A stretch of DNA of 64,000 bases from Rhodococcoides corynebacterioides NBRC 14404 (GTDB lineage Bacteria > Actinomycetota > Actinomycetes > Mycobacteriales > Mycobacteriaceae), in NCBI RefSeq assembly GCF_001894765.1, contig NZ_BCWV01000002.1, forward strand, positions 496,001-560,000, read 5' to 3'. How positions within the stretch are numbered: position 1 is the first letter of the stretch; each line of letters begins with the position of its first letter. The notes beneath the pieces are model-generated. The model was not told the DNA's origin. It was given only the letters and a program-made list of their open reading frames with translations, and searched no databases. Positions 8,568 through 17,066 of this stretch are shown piece after piece. A program made the position numbers and the translations under genes.

Positions 8568-9404
8568 ATGACCACCGACCTGACCGGCCGAGTCGTCGCC
8601 ATCACCGGCGGTGCCCGCGGCATCGGGCACGCCACCGCGGCCGCATTCCTCGCGCGGGGAGCCCGGGTGGCGATCGGCGACATCGACGACGTCGCCGTGA
8701 AGGAGGGGGCAGAGCTCCTTCGTCCGGCCTCGGACGTTCATCACGACACCCTCGACGTCACCGACGCGGAGTCGTTCGACCGCTTCCTCGACGGCGTCGA
8801 GGCGACCTTCGGACCGATCGACGTGCTGATCAACAACGCCGGCATCATGCCGGTCGGGCGGGTGGTCGACGAGCCGGACGCCGTGACCCGACGTGTGCTC
8901 GACATCAACGTGCTCGGCGTGATCACCGGTTCGAAACTGGCTGCGCGACGGATGCTTCCGCGTGGACGCGGGCACATCGTCAACATCGCCTCCGCGGCCG
9001 GCGAGACCTACTCGCCGGGACTCGCGACGTACTGCGCCAGCAAGTTCGCGGTGGTCGGCTTCACCGACGCCGCCCGCCTCGAGCATCGCGGAACCGGGGT
9101 GGAGTTCTCGCTGGTGATGCCGTCGTTCGTGAACACCGAACTCACGGCGGGCACCTCGGGCGCGCGGGGCTTCCGCAACGCCGAGCCCGAGGAGATCGCC
9201 CGCGCCGTGGTGTCCCTGATCGACAAGCCGCGCTCGCGCGTGCGGGTGACCCGCCTGTTCGGGGCGGCCGTCGTGAGTCAGAAGTTCCTCCCGCGGCCGC
9301 TCGCGGAGGCGATGTCGCGGGCGCTCGGTGCCGACGACGTCTTCCTCGGCTCGGTCGACCAGGGAGCGCGGCGTGCCTACGAGGAGCGCGCCCGTCACAG
9401 CTGA
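8568..9404 (+). CDS. Short-chain dehydrogenase/reductase
   Basis: This 278-residue NAD(P)-dependent oxidoreductase has the classical SDR landmarks: TGGARGIG cofactor loop near residue 13, NNAG near 90, the catalytic Ser in NIASAAG, and YCASK with the catalytic Tyr and Lys near 155-159. The sequence after the active site (MPSFVNTELTAG) and the extended C-terminus match the group often called SDR family oxidoreductase in actinobacteria. The ATG at 8568 follows GAGGAG at about 8553. It is divergent from the PucR regulator. The substrate is probably a secondary alcohol or ketone but cannot be specified. Confidence 0.88.
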   Translation: MTTDLTGRVVAITGGARGIGHATAAAFLARGARVAIGDIDDVAVKEGAELLRPASDVHHDTLDVTDAESFDRFLDGVEATFGPIDVLINNAGIMPVGRVVDEPDAVTRRVLDINVLGVITGSKLAARRMLPRGRGHIVNIASAAGETYSPGLATYCASKFAVVGFTDAARLEHRGTGVEFSLVMPSFVNTELTAGTSGARGFRNAEPEEIARAVVSLIDKPRSRVRVTRLFGAAVVSQKFLPRPLAEAMSRALGADDVFLGSVDQGARRAYEERARHS

Positions 9405-9438
9405 GGTCGCTGTCCGTGGTGACGCCTACGCTGGCGGA

Positions 9439-9642
9439 ATGCTCTTCTTCTTCGGCTACGGCAGCAAGCGCCGACAGGTCGGCGCCGGCGGGGTCCACAC
9501 CTGTCCGCGCTGCCACAACACCAGCCAGTGGGCGCGCATGCGCCAGTACAACCAGCTGACGGTGTTCTTCGTGCCCGTGCTGCGGTGGAAGCGGGTCACG
9601 GTCGAGCAGTGCGGGATCTGCGGACAGACCGCCGCAGCGTAG
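9439..9642 (+). CDS. Small zinc-ribbon protein
   Basis: This 67-residue protein carries two CxxC pairs (CPRC near 22 and CGIC near 58) that form a treble-clef or zinc-ribbon unit, with aromatic residues between them (TVFFVPVLRW). It matches the short zinc-ribbon family proteins seen in many actinobacteria, which have no known function. It starts 34 bases after the SDR gene and ends 20 bases before the VKOR gene, so it may be cotranscribed with either. Confidence 0.8.
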   Translation: MLFFFGYGSKRRQVGAGGVHTCPRCHNTSQWARMRQYNQLTVFFVPVLRWKRVTVEQCGICGQTAAA

Positions 9643-9662
9643 GGCCTCCTACGATGGGGGCC

Positions 9663-10301
9663 ATGACCACCGCCACGCCGCCGGAGGCGTCGACCGACGC
9701 CGGAACCCGCCCGGACGCAGGAACCGCGACGCCGTTTCCCCGTGCGCTGCCGTGGCTGTTGATCGCGGCGGGCGTCGTCGGTCTCGTCGCGTCGTTCGTT
9801 CTCACCGTGGAGAAGTTCGCCCTCGCCGCCGACGCGACGTACGTGCCGTCGTGCAGCATCGACGCGGTCGTGAACTGCGGATCGGTGATGGGATCGGCGC
9901 AGTCCGCGGTGTTCGGATTTCCCAACTCGTTGCTCGGCATCATCGGGTTCACCGCAGTGGTCGCCAGCGGGGCGGCGTTGCTGTCCGGCGCGCGGTTCGG
10001 CCGCTGGTACTGGGCGGGGCTGCAGCTGGGGCTGACCGCGGCCGTCGTCTTCGTGCACTGGCTGATGTTCCAGAGCCTGTACGTCATCGGCGCGCTGTGC
10101 CCGTACTGCATGGCCGTGTGGGTGTCCACGGTGACCGTCTTCTGGTTCGTCACGCTCCGCTCGCTGCACCACGGAGTGTTCTCCCGGCCGGTGTCGGCGC
10201 ACGCGCTGACCGCGCCCGTGAACGCCGTCGTGCCGCCGGTGGCCTGGCTGATCGCCGTCGGTGCACTCGTCTTCTACCGATTCGGTGCCTTCTGGGCCTG
10301 A
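9663..10301 (+). CDS. Vitamin K epoxide reductase (VKOR) family membrane protein
   Basis: This 212-residue membrane protein has a disordered N-terminus and five hydrophobic segments. The loop after the first helix carries the cysteine pair of CSIDAVVNCGS, and the active-site CxxC is CPYC in IGALCPYCMAVW. A conserved serine/asparagine region (FGFPNSLLGIIGF) lies between them. In actinobacteria VKOR uses menaquinone to reoxidise DsbA-like proteins and so supports disulfide formation in exported proteins. No DsbA gene is adjacent, though many exported cysteine-containing proteins are encoded in this window. The fit with the family is strong. Confidence 0.93.
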   Translation: MTTATPPEASTDAGTRPDAGTATPFPRALPWLLIAAGVVGLVASFVLTVEKFALAADATYVPSCSIDAVVNCGSVMGSAQSAVFGFPNSLLGIIGFTAVVASGAALLSGARFGRWYWAGLQLGLTAAVVFVHWLMFQSLYVIGALCPYCMAVWVSTVTVFWFVTLRSLHHGVFSRPVSAHALTAPVNAVVPPVAWLIAVGALVFYRFGAFWA

Positions 10302-10419
10302 ATGCAAAGTGTCTGTAAAGAGTCGCGGACGGTCCGCTGTGCATGACGCGGGTCACACCTAGGGTTCGGTGTCGAGGTCGCCCACCCCGGTGACCTCCTC
10401 GGACCGAAAGGCACCCACC

Positions 10420-11757
10420 ATGAGCGCACCGGCGCGTTCCGCAGGGTCTCCCCACCCGGCACCGTCCACCCGACGCGCGGTGTTCAACACCGTGCGCGGC
10501 TCGCTCGGCAATCTGGTCGAGTGGTACGACGTCTACGTCTACACCGTGTTCGCCTCGTACCTGCAGTCGAGTTTCTTCGCCGACGGCGAGCCCAACGCCG
10601 GCATCTACACCATGGCGATCTTCGCGGTCACCTTCGTGATGCGCCCCATCGGATCCTGGTTCTTCGGCCGCTTCGCGGACCGTCACGGCCGCCGACCCGC
10701 GCTGGTGTTCTCGATCTCCGTCATGGCCGGCGCGTCGCTCCTCATCGCGCTCACCCCCACCGCGGAGAGCATCGGCTCGCTCGCCGTGGTGATCCTGGTG
10801 CTGTGCCGACTGCTGCAGGGCTTCGCCACCGGCGGTGAGTACGGCACGTCCGCGACGTACATGTCCGAGGCCGCCACTCCGGGGCTGCGCGGCTTCTTCT
10901 CCTCGTTCCAGTACGTGACCCTCGTCGGCGGCCACGTGCTCGCCCAGGTCACCCTGCTGGTGCAGCAGGCGTTCCTCACCGACGAGCAGATCCGCGAGTT
11001 CGGCTGGCGCATCGCGTTTCTCATCGGCGCCCTCGGCGCCGTGGTGGTGCTCTACCTCCGCCGTGCGATGGACGAGTCGCTGCAGACCGACACCGAGGAC
11101 AAGCGCCGCGGCTCGATGACCGAGCTGTTCACCGCGTACCCGAAGCAGCTGCTGGTGTGCTTCCTGGTGACCCTCGGCGGCACCGTCGCCTTCTACACCT
11201 ACAGCGTCAACGGCCCGCTGATCGTCAAGAGCACCTACACCGACCGCGGCATGACCGCCACGTGGATCAACCTCGCCGCGTTGGTGTTCCTCATGCTGAT
11301 CCAGCCTCTCGGCGGTCTGCTCAGCGACAAGATCGGCCGCAAGCCGCTCCTGGTCGGATTCGGCGTCGCCGGTGTCCTGTGGTCCTGGACCTTCCTGAAT
11401 CTGTTGCCGAAAGTGGAGACGCCGATGGTGTCGTTCCTCCTGCTGGCCGGCACGTACGTCATCCTCACCGGCTACACCTCGATCAACGCCATCGTGAAGG
11501 CCGAGCTGTTCCCCGCGCACATCCGCGCCCTGGGACTGGGCCTCGGCTACGCACTGGCCAACTCCATGTTCGGCGGTACGGCCCCCGTGATCTACGAGGC
11601 GGCCAAGGAGAACGACGCCCTCGACGCCTTCGGCATCTACGTCACCGTCGCCATCGGCATCTCGCTCCTGGTCTACGTCTTCGTGCTGAAGAACCGTCAG
11701 CAGACCTACCTCGATCGCGAACAACTCGCGCGTCGGGACGAGGCCACGGTGCGCTAG
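10420..11757 (+). CDS. MHS-type MFS transporter, alpha-ketoglutarate permease-like
   Basis: This 445-residue protein has twelve predicted helices and the metabolite:H+ symporter signatures: GNLVEWYDVYVY in helix 1, RPIGSWFFGRFADRHGRRP in the 2-3 loop, and QGFATGGEYGTSATYMSE in helix 5. The closest well-known relative by motif is KgtP. It therefore probably imports a dicarboxylate or similar organic acid. The ATG at 10420 follows a 118-base untranslated stretch. A two-component system starts 23 bases after the stop, so transport and sensing may be linked. Confidence 0.88.
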   Translation: MSAPARSAGSPHPAPSTRRAVFNTVRGSLGNLVEWYDVYVYTVFASYLQSSFFADGEPNAGIYTMAIFAVTFVMRPIGSWFFGRFADRHGRRPALVFSISVMAGASLLIALTPTAESIGSLAVVILVLCRLLQGFATGGEYGTSATYMSEAATPGLRGFFSSFQYVTLVGGHVLAQVTLLVQQAFLTDEQIREFGWRIAFLIGALGAVVVLYLRRAMDESLQTDTEDKRRGSMTELFTAYPKQLLVCFLVTLGGTVAFYTYSVNGPLIVKSTYTDRGMTATWINLAALVFLMLIQPLGGLLSDKIGRKPLLVGFGVAGVLWSWTFLNLLPKVETPMVSFLLLAGTYVILTGYTSINAIVKAELFPAHIRALGLGLGYALANSMFGGTAPVIYEAAKENDALDAFGIYVTVAIGISLLVYVFVLKNRQQTYLDREQLARRDEATVR

Positions 11758-11780
11758 GTTCGGATCCTGGAGGTGGGTCC

Positions 11781-12446
11781 GTGCAGGTGCTCGTCGTCGA
11801 GGACGATCTCGGTGTGGCGGACGCCCTCATCCACGCGCTCCGGCGCCAGGGGTGGTCCGCCCGCCACGCCGCGACCGGCACCGCGGCCCTCGATCTGGTC
11901 GCCGATGCGGACATCGTCCTGCTCGACATGGGCCTGCCGGATCACGACGGACTGTGGGTCTGTCGACGGATCCGGGAGACCTCGGCGGTGCCGATCGTCG
12001 CCCTCACCGCGCGTCGTCACGAGGACGCCGTGGTGGGGGCGTTGCGGGCGGGGGTCGACGACTACGTCACCAAGCCCTACAGCGTCCCCGTCCTGCTCGC
12101 CCGGATGGACGCCGTCGTCCGACGCACGGTGGGGCGGGCCGCGACCCCGGCGACGCCCGACCCCGGATTCCGCTTCGACCCGGGCACCCGCGAGGTCTGG
12201 GGCGCCGACGGCGCGCCACGGGCACTGACGGCCAAGGAGAGCGAACTGCTGGTCGCTCTGGCCCGCACGCCCGGCCGACCGGTGAGTCGGGCGGCGCTGA
12301 TGGAGGAGGTGTGGGACACGACGTGGGTGGGCGCCTCGCGCACCCTCGACGTGCACGTGGCGTCGTTACGCGCGAAACTGCGCGACCTCGCGGCGGTGGA
12401 GTCGGTGCGGGGCGTCGGGTACCGCCTCGTGGTGACTCCGGAGTGA
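11781..12446 (+). CDS. OmpR-family response regulator
   Basis: This 221-residue protein has a receiver domain (acidic pair E7/D8, phospho-acceptor D49 in VLLDMGLP, T76, K98 in VTKPYS) and a C-terminal winged helix (LTAKESELLVAL, then SRTLDVHVASLRAKL). It starts with GTG at 11781 behind GGAGGTG at 11769. It is followed 13 bases later by its sensor kinase gene, which forms the usual operon. The upstream transporter is a plausible target. Confidence 0.92.
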   Translation: MQVLVVEDDLGVADALIHALRRQGWSARHAATGTAALDLVADADIVLLDMGLPDHDGLWVCRRIRETSAVPIVALTARRHEDAVVGALRAGVDDYVTKPYSVPVLLARMDAVVRRTVGRAATPATPDPGFRFDPGTREVWGADGAPRALTAKESELLVALARTPGRPVSRAALMEEVWDTTWVGASRTLDVHVASLRAKLRDLAAVESVRGVGYRLVVTPE

Positions 12447-12459
12447 ACCGAGAGCGAGT

Positions 12460-13911
12460 ATGAGACGACGGCTGCTGATCCTCGCGATCACGTTGACGGC
12501 CGCGGTCCTGACGGCGCTGATCGCTCCTCTCGTCACGGCCTACGCGGAGGAACGGGCGGTCACCCTGCACGAGCAGCGGCTCGCTGCCGCCACCCGATTC
12601 GCCGCGCTGGTCGACGATTCCGCCTCCGGTGCACCGGATCTGCTCCAACCCGACCTCGAACGGTACGACGCGGTCACCGGCAGCACCCGCAGCGCCGTGA
12701 TCGGCACGGACGGCAGCACTCTCGCGTCCGGCAGCACTCTCGCGACCGGAGTCGGTACGTCCGAGGCGGGGCCGGCCCCGGGGTACGACGACGCGGTGGA
12801 CGGCGCGCTGACCGGAACGCCCACCACGTCGCCGTCCGCGTTGTGGCCCTGGCGCACCGACCCGCTGATCGTCGCCACGCCCATCGGACGAGACGCGCAG
12901 ATCCTCGGTGCGGTGGTGATGGTCGTCGACACCGCCGGGCCGCGTGGCGACGTCGCCACCCGGCTCGCCGTCGCCGTCGCAGGCGGCATCGCCCTGCTCG
13001 CGCTGGTGGCGTTCCTGGTGGGAGTTCCGTTGGTGGCGTGGGTAGTTCGGCCGGTGGACCAGCTCACCGAGCGAGTGCAGGCGCTCGCGAGCGGCCGTCG
13101 TCCGGGCGCGGCGGGGCACGCCGGACCGCCGGAACTGCGCCGACTGGCCACCTCCTTCGACGAGATGGCCCGCGCCGTCGAGTACTCGCGCAGTCAGCAA
13201 CGCGACCTCGTCGCCGACGTCTCGCATCAACTGGCCAACCCGTTGACGGCCATGCGGCTCCGGCTCGACGGCCTGGCCGCCGACGATCCCGCCGTGGAAC
13301 CCGTACTCGCCGAGGCGGATCGCATGGCACGTGCCCTCGAGGGTGTCATCGAGGTCAGCCGCGCTGGTGGGCACGACCGGCGCCGGGTGTCCGTGGACGT
13401 GGCGGCGCAGATCGGCGAGCGGATCGCGTTGTGGGAGCCGCTGTTCGACGGTCGGCTGGAGGTGCGCGGAGTCGAGGCCGCGGCTCCGGCCGTGCTCGAG
13501 GAGGATCTGGTGCCGACGATCGTCGACACGCTGCTCGACAATGCCGTGAAGTACGCGCCGGACTCGCCCGTCGAGATCACGCTGGATCGCCGCGGACCCG
13601 AGGAGGCGCGCCGGTACGTGCTGACGGTGCGCGATCACGGTGGCCCGACCGGTGCCGATCCCACGGAGACCGACCTCACCGACACCGAGGCGGCGGAGCT
13701 GGGCGCCCGCTTCCACCGACTGCCGCGTCACGCCGACGTCGACGGCACCGGCCTGGGATTGTCCATCCTCGTGCTGCGCGTGCGCGATGCCGGCGGCTCG
13801 GTGCTGATCGAGGCCGCGCACCCGGGGCTGCGGTGCGGCACGACCCTCCCCGCGCGTCCCGGTCCCGGAACCAGCGCAGCGACCCCGGATGCAGCGGTAC
13901 CGGCGCGGTGA
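12460..13911 (+). CDS. Two-component sensor histidine kinase
   Basis: This 483-residue membrane kinase has helix 1 near 5-24, a sensor region outside the membrane (about 28-165), helix 2 near 168-195, a HAMP-like linker, and an H box DVSHQLANPLTAMR with the phosphorylated H256. The ATP-binding domain shows the N box DNAVKYAP and the G box GTGLGLSI. The general architecture resembles TctE/PrrB-type kinases. Its last 236 bases overlap, on the opposite strand, the end of the TAXI receptor gene. TAXI proteins can act as ligand-binding partners of sensors, so the receptor may feed this kinase; this is inference. Confidence 0.92.
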   Translation: MRRRLLILAITLTAAVLTALIAPLVTAYAEERAVTLHEQRLAAATRFAALVDDSASGAPDLLQPDLERYDAVTGSTRSAVIGTDGSTLASGSTLATGVGTSEAGPAPGYDDAVDGALTGTPTTSPSALWPWRTDPLIVATPIGRDAQILGAVVMVVDTAGPRGDVATRLAVAVAGGIALLALVAFLVGVPLVAWVVRPVDQLTERVQALASGRRPGAAGHAGPPELRRLATSFDEMARAVEYSRSQQRDLVADVSHQLANPLTAMRLRLDGLAADDPAVEPVLAEADRMARALEGVIEVSRAGGHDRRRVSVDVAAQIGERIALWEPLFDGRLEVRGVEAAAPAVLEEDLVPTIVDTLLDNAVKYAPDSPVEITLDRRGPEEARRYVLTVRDHGGPTGADPTETDLTDTEAAELGARFHRLPRHADVDGTGLGLSILVLRVRDAGGSVLIEAAHPGLRCGTTLPARPGPGTSAATPDAAVPAR

Positions 13912-14812
13912 ACATCCCGGCGGCGACGGTGGGTTGGCGGACGGTCGGCGCTCGCCTCGCCACCGCGTCCTGACGGTCGAACAGAACCGAGGCCAGCCCG
14001 TACACCGTGTCCTCGGGCAGGGTGGGGGCGGCGATCAGGTAGGTCTTGATGCTCACCGTCGTCACGTCCGCGGGCAGACCGTAGGGGCCGCGGGGGAGTG
14101 GGCCAGTGACGTAGCTCGGTCCCCACCGTTCCACCAGCGGGTCGACGAGGGCGCCGATGTCCAACGCGCGCAACGGTACCCGCGTGCCGAGTTCGACGAG
14201 GGCGGTGATGGGGAAGCCGCTGACGAAGGCCACGGCGTCGGCGTTACCGGACGCGAGGTCCGACGTCGCCTCGGTGAGAGATCGCGGCGTGTAGCGCACG
14301 TCGTCGGGTCCGAGGCCGGCCGCACCCAGGCACCGGGACACGGCCAACCTCGTTCCGGACTCGACCTCACCGCCGACGATCCGTCGTCCCACCAGATCGG
14401 CCGGGATGCGCACGGGGGAGTCCTGCCGAACCAGGATCTGCAGGAAACTGTCGTACAGGCGCGCCACCGCGACGATCGGCAGGGGTTCGTCGAAGGGGGC
14501 GGTTCCGACGACGGCCGACGTGGCGGTGTCACCCAGGCAGAACCCGACGTCCGCGGACCCGTCCAGGACGTCGCGGACGTTCGCCACGGACCCGGCCGTG
14601 GTCACTGCGGAGGCGTCCAGGGCCGGCATCGCCACCCGGGCCTCGTCGGCCAGTGCCCGTCCGTACTCGTCGAACACGGCACCCGGGTTGCCGGCCGCGA
14701 TCCGCAGGGTGCCGGACGCCGCCTGCCACGGCGCCGAGGACGAACAGCCGGAGAGCGCGGCGGCAGCGACCGCGCCGACGCCGGCTCGGAGGAACTGCCT
14801 GCGGTCGACCAT
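13676..14812 (-). CDS. TAXI-family TRAP transporter solute-binding lipoprotein
   Basis: This 378-residue precursor begins with a Tat-like lipoprotein signal (RRQFLRAGVGAVAAAALSGC; the acylated cysteine is in LSGC). The TAXI fold follows: LRIAAGNPGAVFDEYG, VGFCLGDTA, a ligand-contact stretch around GRRIVGGEVESGTRLAV, and a final LHPGSLRWFRD motif where family members normally end. Here the frame runs about 60 more residues, Arg-rich and without similarity, antisense to the kinase gene end. No TRAP permease (DctQM-type) gene is present, which suggests a sensory rather than a transport role. The ATG at 14812 opens the signal peptide. Confidence 0.85.
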   Translation of the reverse strand: MVDRRQFLRAGVGAVAAAALSGCSSSAPWQAASGTLRIAAGNPGAVFDEYGRALADEARVAMPALDASAVTTAGSVANVRDVLDGSADVGFCLGDTATSAVVGTAPFDEPLPIVAVARLYDSFLQILVRQDSPVRIPADLVGRRIVGGEVESGTRLAVSRCLGAAGLGPDDVRYTPRSLTEATSDLASGNADAVAFVSGFPITALVELGTRVPLRALDIGALVDPLVERWGPSYVTGPLPRGPYGLPADVTTVSIKTYLIAAPTLPEDTVYGLASVLFDRQDAVARRAPTVRQPTVAAGMFTAPVPLHPGSLRWFRDRDARGGSCRTAAPGARPRSAPSRRHRARAARGWTIPGRCRRRRRDAAVGGSGRPAPPPRCR

Positions 14813-14929
14813 GGCCCCGCAGTCTAGAACCGAGCCGGGTTCGGCCGGATAGTTCGGCGTGCGCGGGGGTACCCGAACCCGTCCGATCAGGGCCCCCGTC
14901 CGATCAGGGGTGACGAAGGAGCGACCACT

Positions 14930-15163
14930 GTGACCACCCGGAAATCCGCGCTGTACGTCCTCGCGCTGTTCGTCGCGCTGGCCGTGTTCTGGGCTGCGGT
15001 CGGCGCGCGCCTGGACGACGCGCATCCGGTGCGCACCATGTTCGTGGTCGGCGGTGCGGTCCTCGCGGTCGGCGTGGTGCTGGTCGGCACGGCGACGGCG
15101 ATGAAGGTGCGTCGCCTGCAGGCGCGGCGACGCGAGAGCAACGAGGTCGCCGCGTCGACGTGA
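14930..15163 (+). CDS. Small two-helix membrane protein
   Basis: This 77-residue protein starts with GTG at 14930 behind GAAGGAG. It has two hydrophobic helices (about 7-26 and 37-56) and a basic, cytosolic tail (KVRRLQARRRE). No family was recognised. It is divergent from the TAXI gene and is followed 29 bases later by the nucleotidyltransferase-like gene. The ribosome-binding site and the membrane pattern support it as real. Confidence 0.7.
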   Translation: MTTRKSALYVLALFVALAVFWAAVGARLDDAHPVRTMFVVGGAVLAVGVVLVGTATAMKVRRLQARRRESNEVAAST

Positions 15164-15192
15164 CCGTCGTGTCGGCGCACTAGCGTGGGGCC

Positions 15193-16212
15193 GTGTCCGT
15201 CTCCTCCGCCCGCGCCGCCGCACGGTCGGCGGTGGGTGCGGCGTACCGCCGTCTCGCCGACGCCGGTGACGACGATGCTCTGGCCGCGGCCTGCGCCGAC
15301 ATCGCTCCGGTGATCGTCGGACTCCAGGACGTGCGGACGTCGCCGATCGACGTCGCGGCCGCTCACGCGGACCTGGTGCGTGCGGCGACGGCACGGGCCG
15401 TCGCGCTCCGTCCCGAACCGGGGGTGGAGTGGTTCGTGCTCGGCAGCGTCGGGCGTCGTGAATCGCTGCCGTCGTCCGACGTCGAGACGGCCGCGGTGGT
15501 CGCCGACGGCGTCGAGGTCGGTCGGGCGACGGCGCACGGTGCCGCGGTCCACCGACTGCTCGACCGCTGCGGTCTGCGGCCCGACCCGAATCACGCCCTG
15601 GTGTCCCGGCGACGATTCGTGCGGACCGCAGCGGACTGGTCGGCGGCCGTCGAGCGGTGGGTGAGCGATCCGTTCGACGACCGCGCCGTGATCATGCTGT
15701 CCCTCCTGGCGGATTCCACCGCCGTCGGTACCTCGGCGGCGCCGTTCCCGGTGGACGTGCGGGCCGCGCTGTCCGACGACGACCGCGCACGCCGGCTGAT
15801 GGGCCGCGAGGCCACGCGCGAGTACCCACGACTGCGGTTGCGCGACAGTCTCTTCCGTCGCGTCACCACCGTCGACCCCAAGGTCACGGTGATCTCGGCG
15901 ATCGTGTCCATCGCGAGGTGGGTCGACCTCGAGAGTGCCGACGTGCCGTCCGACGCCCGGCGCAGCACCCCCGAGCGTCTCTCCCGCGCCGCCGCGTCCG
16001 GAGCGTTGGCGGACGACGACGCCAGGACTCTCGCCCACGCCTTCGAGCAGGTGCAACGCATCCGCCTCTCCTACCAGGTGGATCGGCTGCGCGCCTCGCG
16101 GCCCGCCGACGACCTCCTTCCCGTCGCCGGCACCACCCCGGTCACCCGCAGCGTGTTGGCGAGCGCGGCCCGCGAGGTCACGGCCGTGCGCCGAGGGCTC
16201 GCGATGACATGA
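15193..16212 (+). CDS. DUF294-type putative nucleotidyltransferase
   Basis: This 339-residue protein carries a nucleotidyltransferase core signature, GSVGRRE (84-90) followed by SSDVE (94-98). This fits the GSxxRxE...SDxD/E pattern of DUF294/GlnD-like enzymes, where the acidic pair binds Mg2+. A helical C-terminal region (about 190-335; RLRDSLFRRV, QVQRIRLSYQVDRL) matches the DUF294 C-terminal substrate-binding domain. Full-length relatives often add CBS and cyclic-nucleotide domains, absent here. The start is GTG at 15193. Its stop overlaps the start of the Fic gene (ATGA at 16209-16212), so the two products are likely made in fixed ratio. Confidence 0.72.
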   Translation: MSVSSARAAARSAVGAAYRRLADAGDDDALAAACADIAPVIVGLQDVRTSPIDVAAAHADLVRAATARAVALRPEPGVEWFVLGSVGRRESLPSSDVETAAVVADGVEVGRATAHGAAVHRLLDRCGLRPDPNHALVSRRRFVRTAADWSAAVERWVSDPFDDRAVIMLSLLADSTAVGTSAAPFPVDVRAALSDDDRARRLMGREATREYPRLRLRDSLFRRVTTVDPKVTVISAIVSIARWVDLESADVPSDARRSTPERLSRAAASGALADDDARTLAHAFEQVQRIRLSYQVDRLRASRPADDLLPVAGTTPVTRSVLASAAREVTAVRRGLAMT

Positions 16213-17066
16213 GTGGCGACCTTCCTGCCCTGCCGCGTGCGGTCACCGCGGCGGTGGACGCCGTCCGCCTCGAAGGCTGGTCACCGACGTCGGCGGAACT
16301 CGATTTCCTCCGTCGTGACGCCGACGCCGACGCCGGCGCCCTACCCGCGGCCGTCGGCACCGCGCCGCCGGGGCGTTCGCCGCGCGCCGGGCGGTGGTAC
16401 CGGCCGACACGGCGCGACGTGTATCTGCAGGAGTCCGGCACGGTGCTCCGCAACATCCTCGGCATCACCGACGCCGAGGAGTTGCATCGGGCCGAGGCGC
16501 TCGCCAGTGCCCGGAGACTGGTGCAGTTCCACTGCGGGCGGACAGCCGTCCCCGGCGCGGGCATCCACGCGTTGCCCGCGCTGCATCGGCATCTGTTCCA
16601 GGACGTCTACGCCTGGGCGGGACAGGTGCGTACGGTCGAGATCGGCAAGGGCGGAACGACGTTCGTCCGCTCGTCGGCGATCTGGGACCACCTGATCGAC
16701 CTGCACGCCGACATTCTGGCCGCCGACTGGGCGGGCGCCGATCACGGTCGACTCGCCTTCCTCCTCGCGCGCACGTACGCCGACCTGAACCAGATCCACC
16801 CGTTCCGCGAGGGCAACGGCCGGGCGGCGACGACGTTTCTGCACCACCTGCTGCGCACCACCGACCACCGCCTCGACCTGTCCGGGATCACCCGCGCGGA
16901 CTGGGTGCAAGCCGCCCGCGATTCGGCACCGTTCCGACCGTCCGGTGCCGCGTCAGCCCGCCCGTTCCTGCCCGTGTTCCTGCGGGCCCTGCGTCCCGTC
17001 GCCGGGAACGGTCCGGGCGTCGGCGGTCGCGAGGTCACCGACGAGGGCCGCGGAGCTGCGCCGTAG
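16209..17066 (+). CDS. Fic-domain AMP-transferase
   Basis: This 285-residue protein contains the complete Fic active motif HPFREGNGR at 197-205, with catalytic H197, the metal-binding Glu and the phosphate-binding GNGR. Upstream are the helices and the flap (about 100-160; FQDVYAWAGQVRTVEIGKGG) typical of class III/VbhT-like Fic enzymes, which transfer AMP to target proteins. The N-terminal AVDAVRLEGWSP (15-26) resembles the inhibitory helix of VbhA-type antitoxins, though the S/TxxxEG motif has Ala at its first position. It is coupled to the upstream nucleotidyltransferase-like gene. Its 3' end overlaps the convergent TetR gene by 114 bases. Confidence 0.88.
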   Translation: MSGDLPALPRAVTAAVDAVRLEGWSPTSAELDFLRRDADADAGALPAAVGTAPPGRSPRAGRWYRPTRRDVYLQESGTVLRNILGITDAEELHRAEALASARRLVQFHCGRTAVPGAGIHALPALHRHLFQDVYAWAGQVRTVEIGKGGTTFVRSSAIWDHLIDLHADILAADWAGADHGRLAFLLARTYADLNQIHPFREGNGRAATTFLHHLLRTTDHRLDLSGITRADWVQAARDSAPFRPSGAASARPFLPVFLRALRPVAGNGPGVGGREVTDEGRGAAP

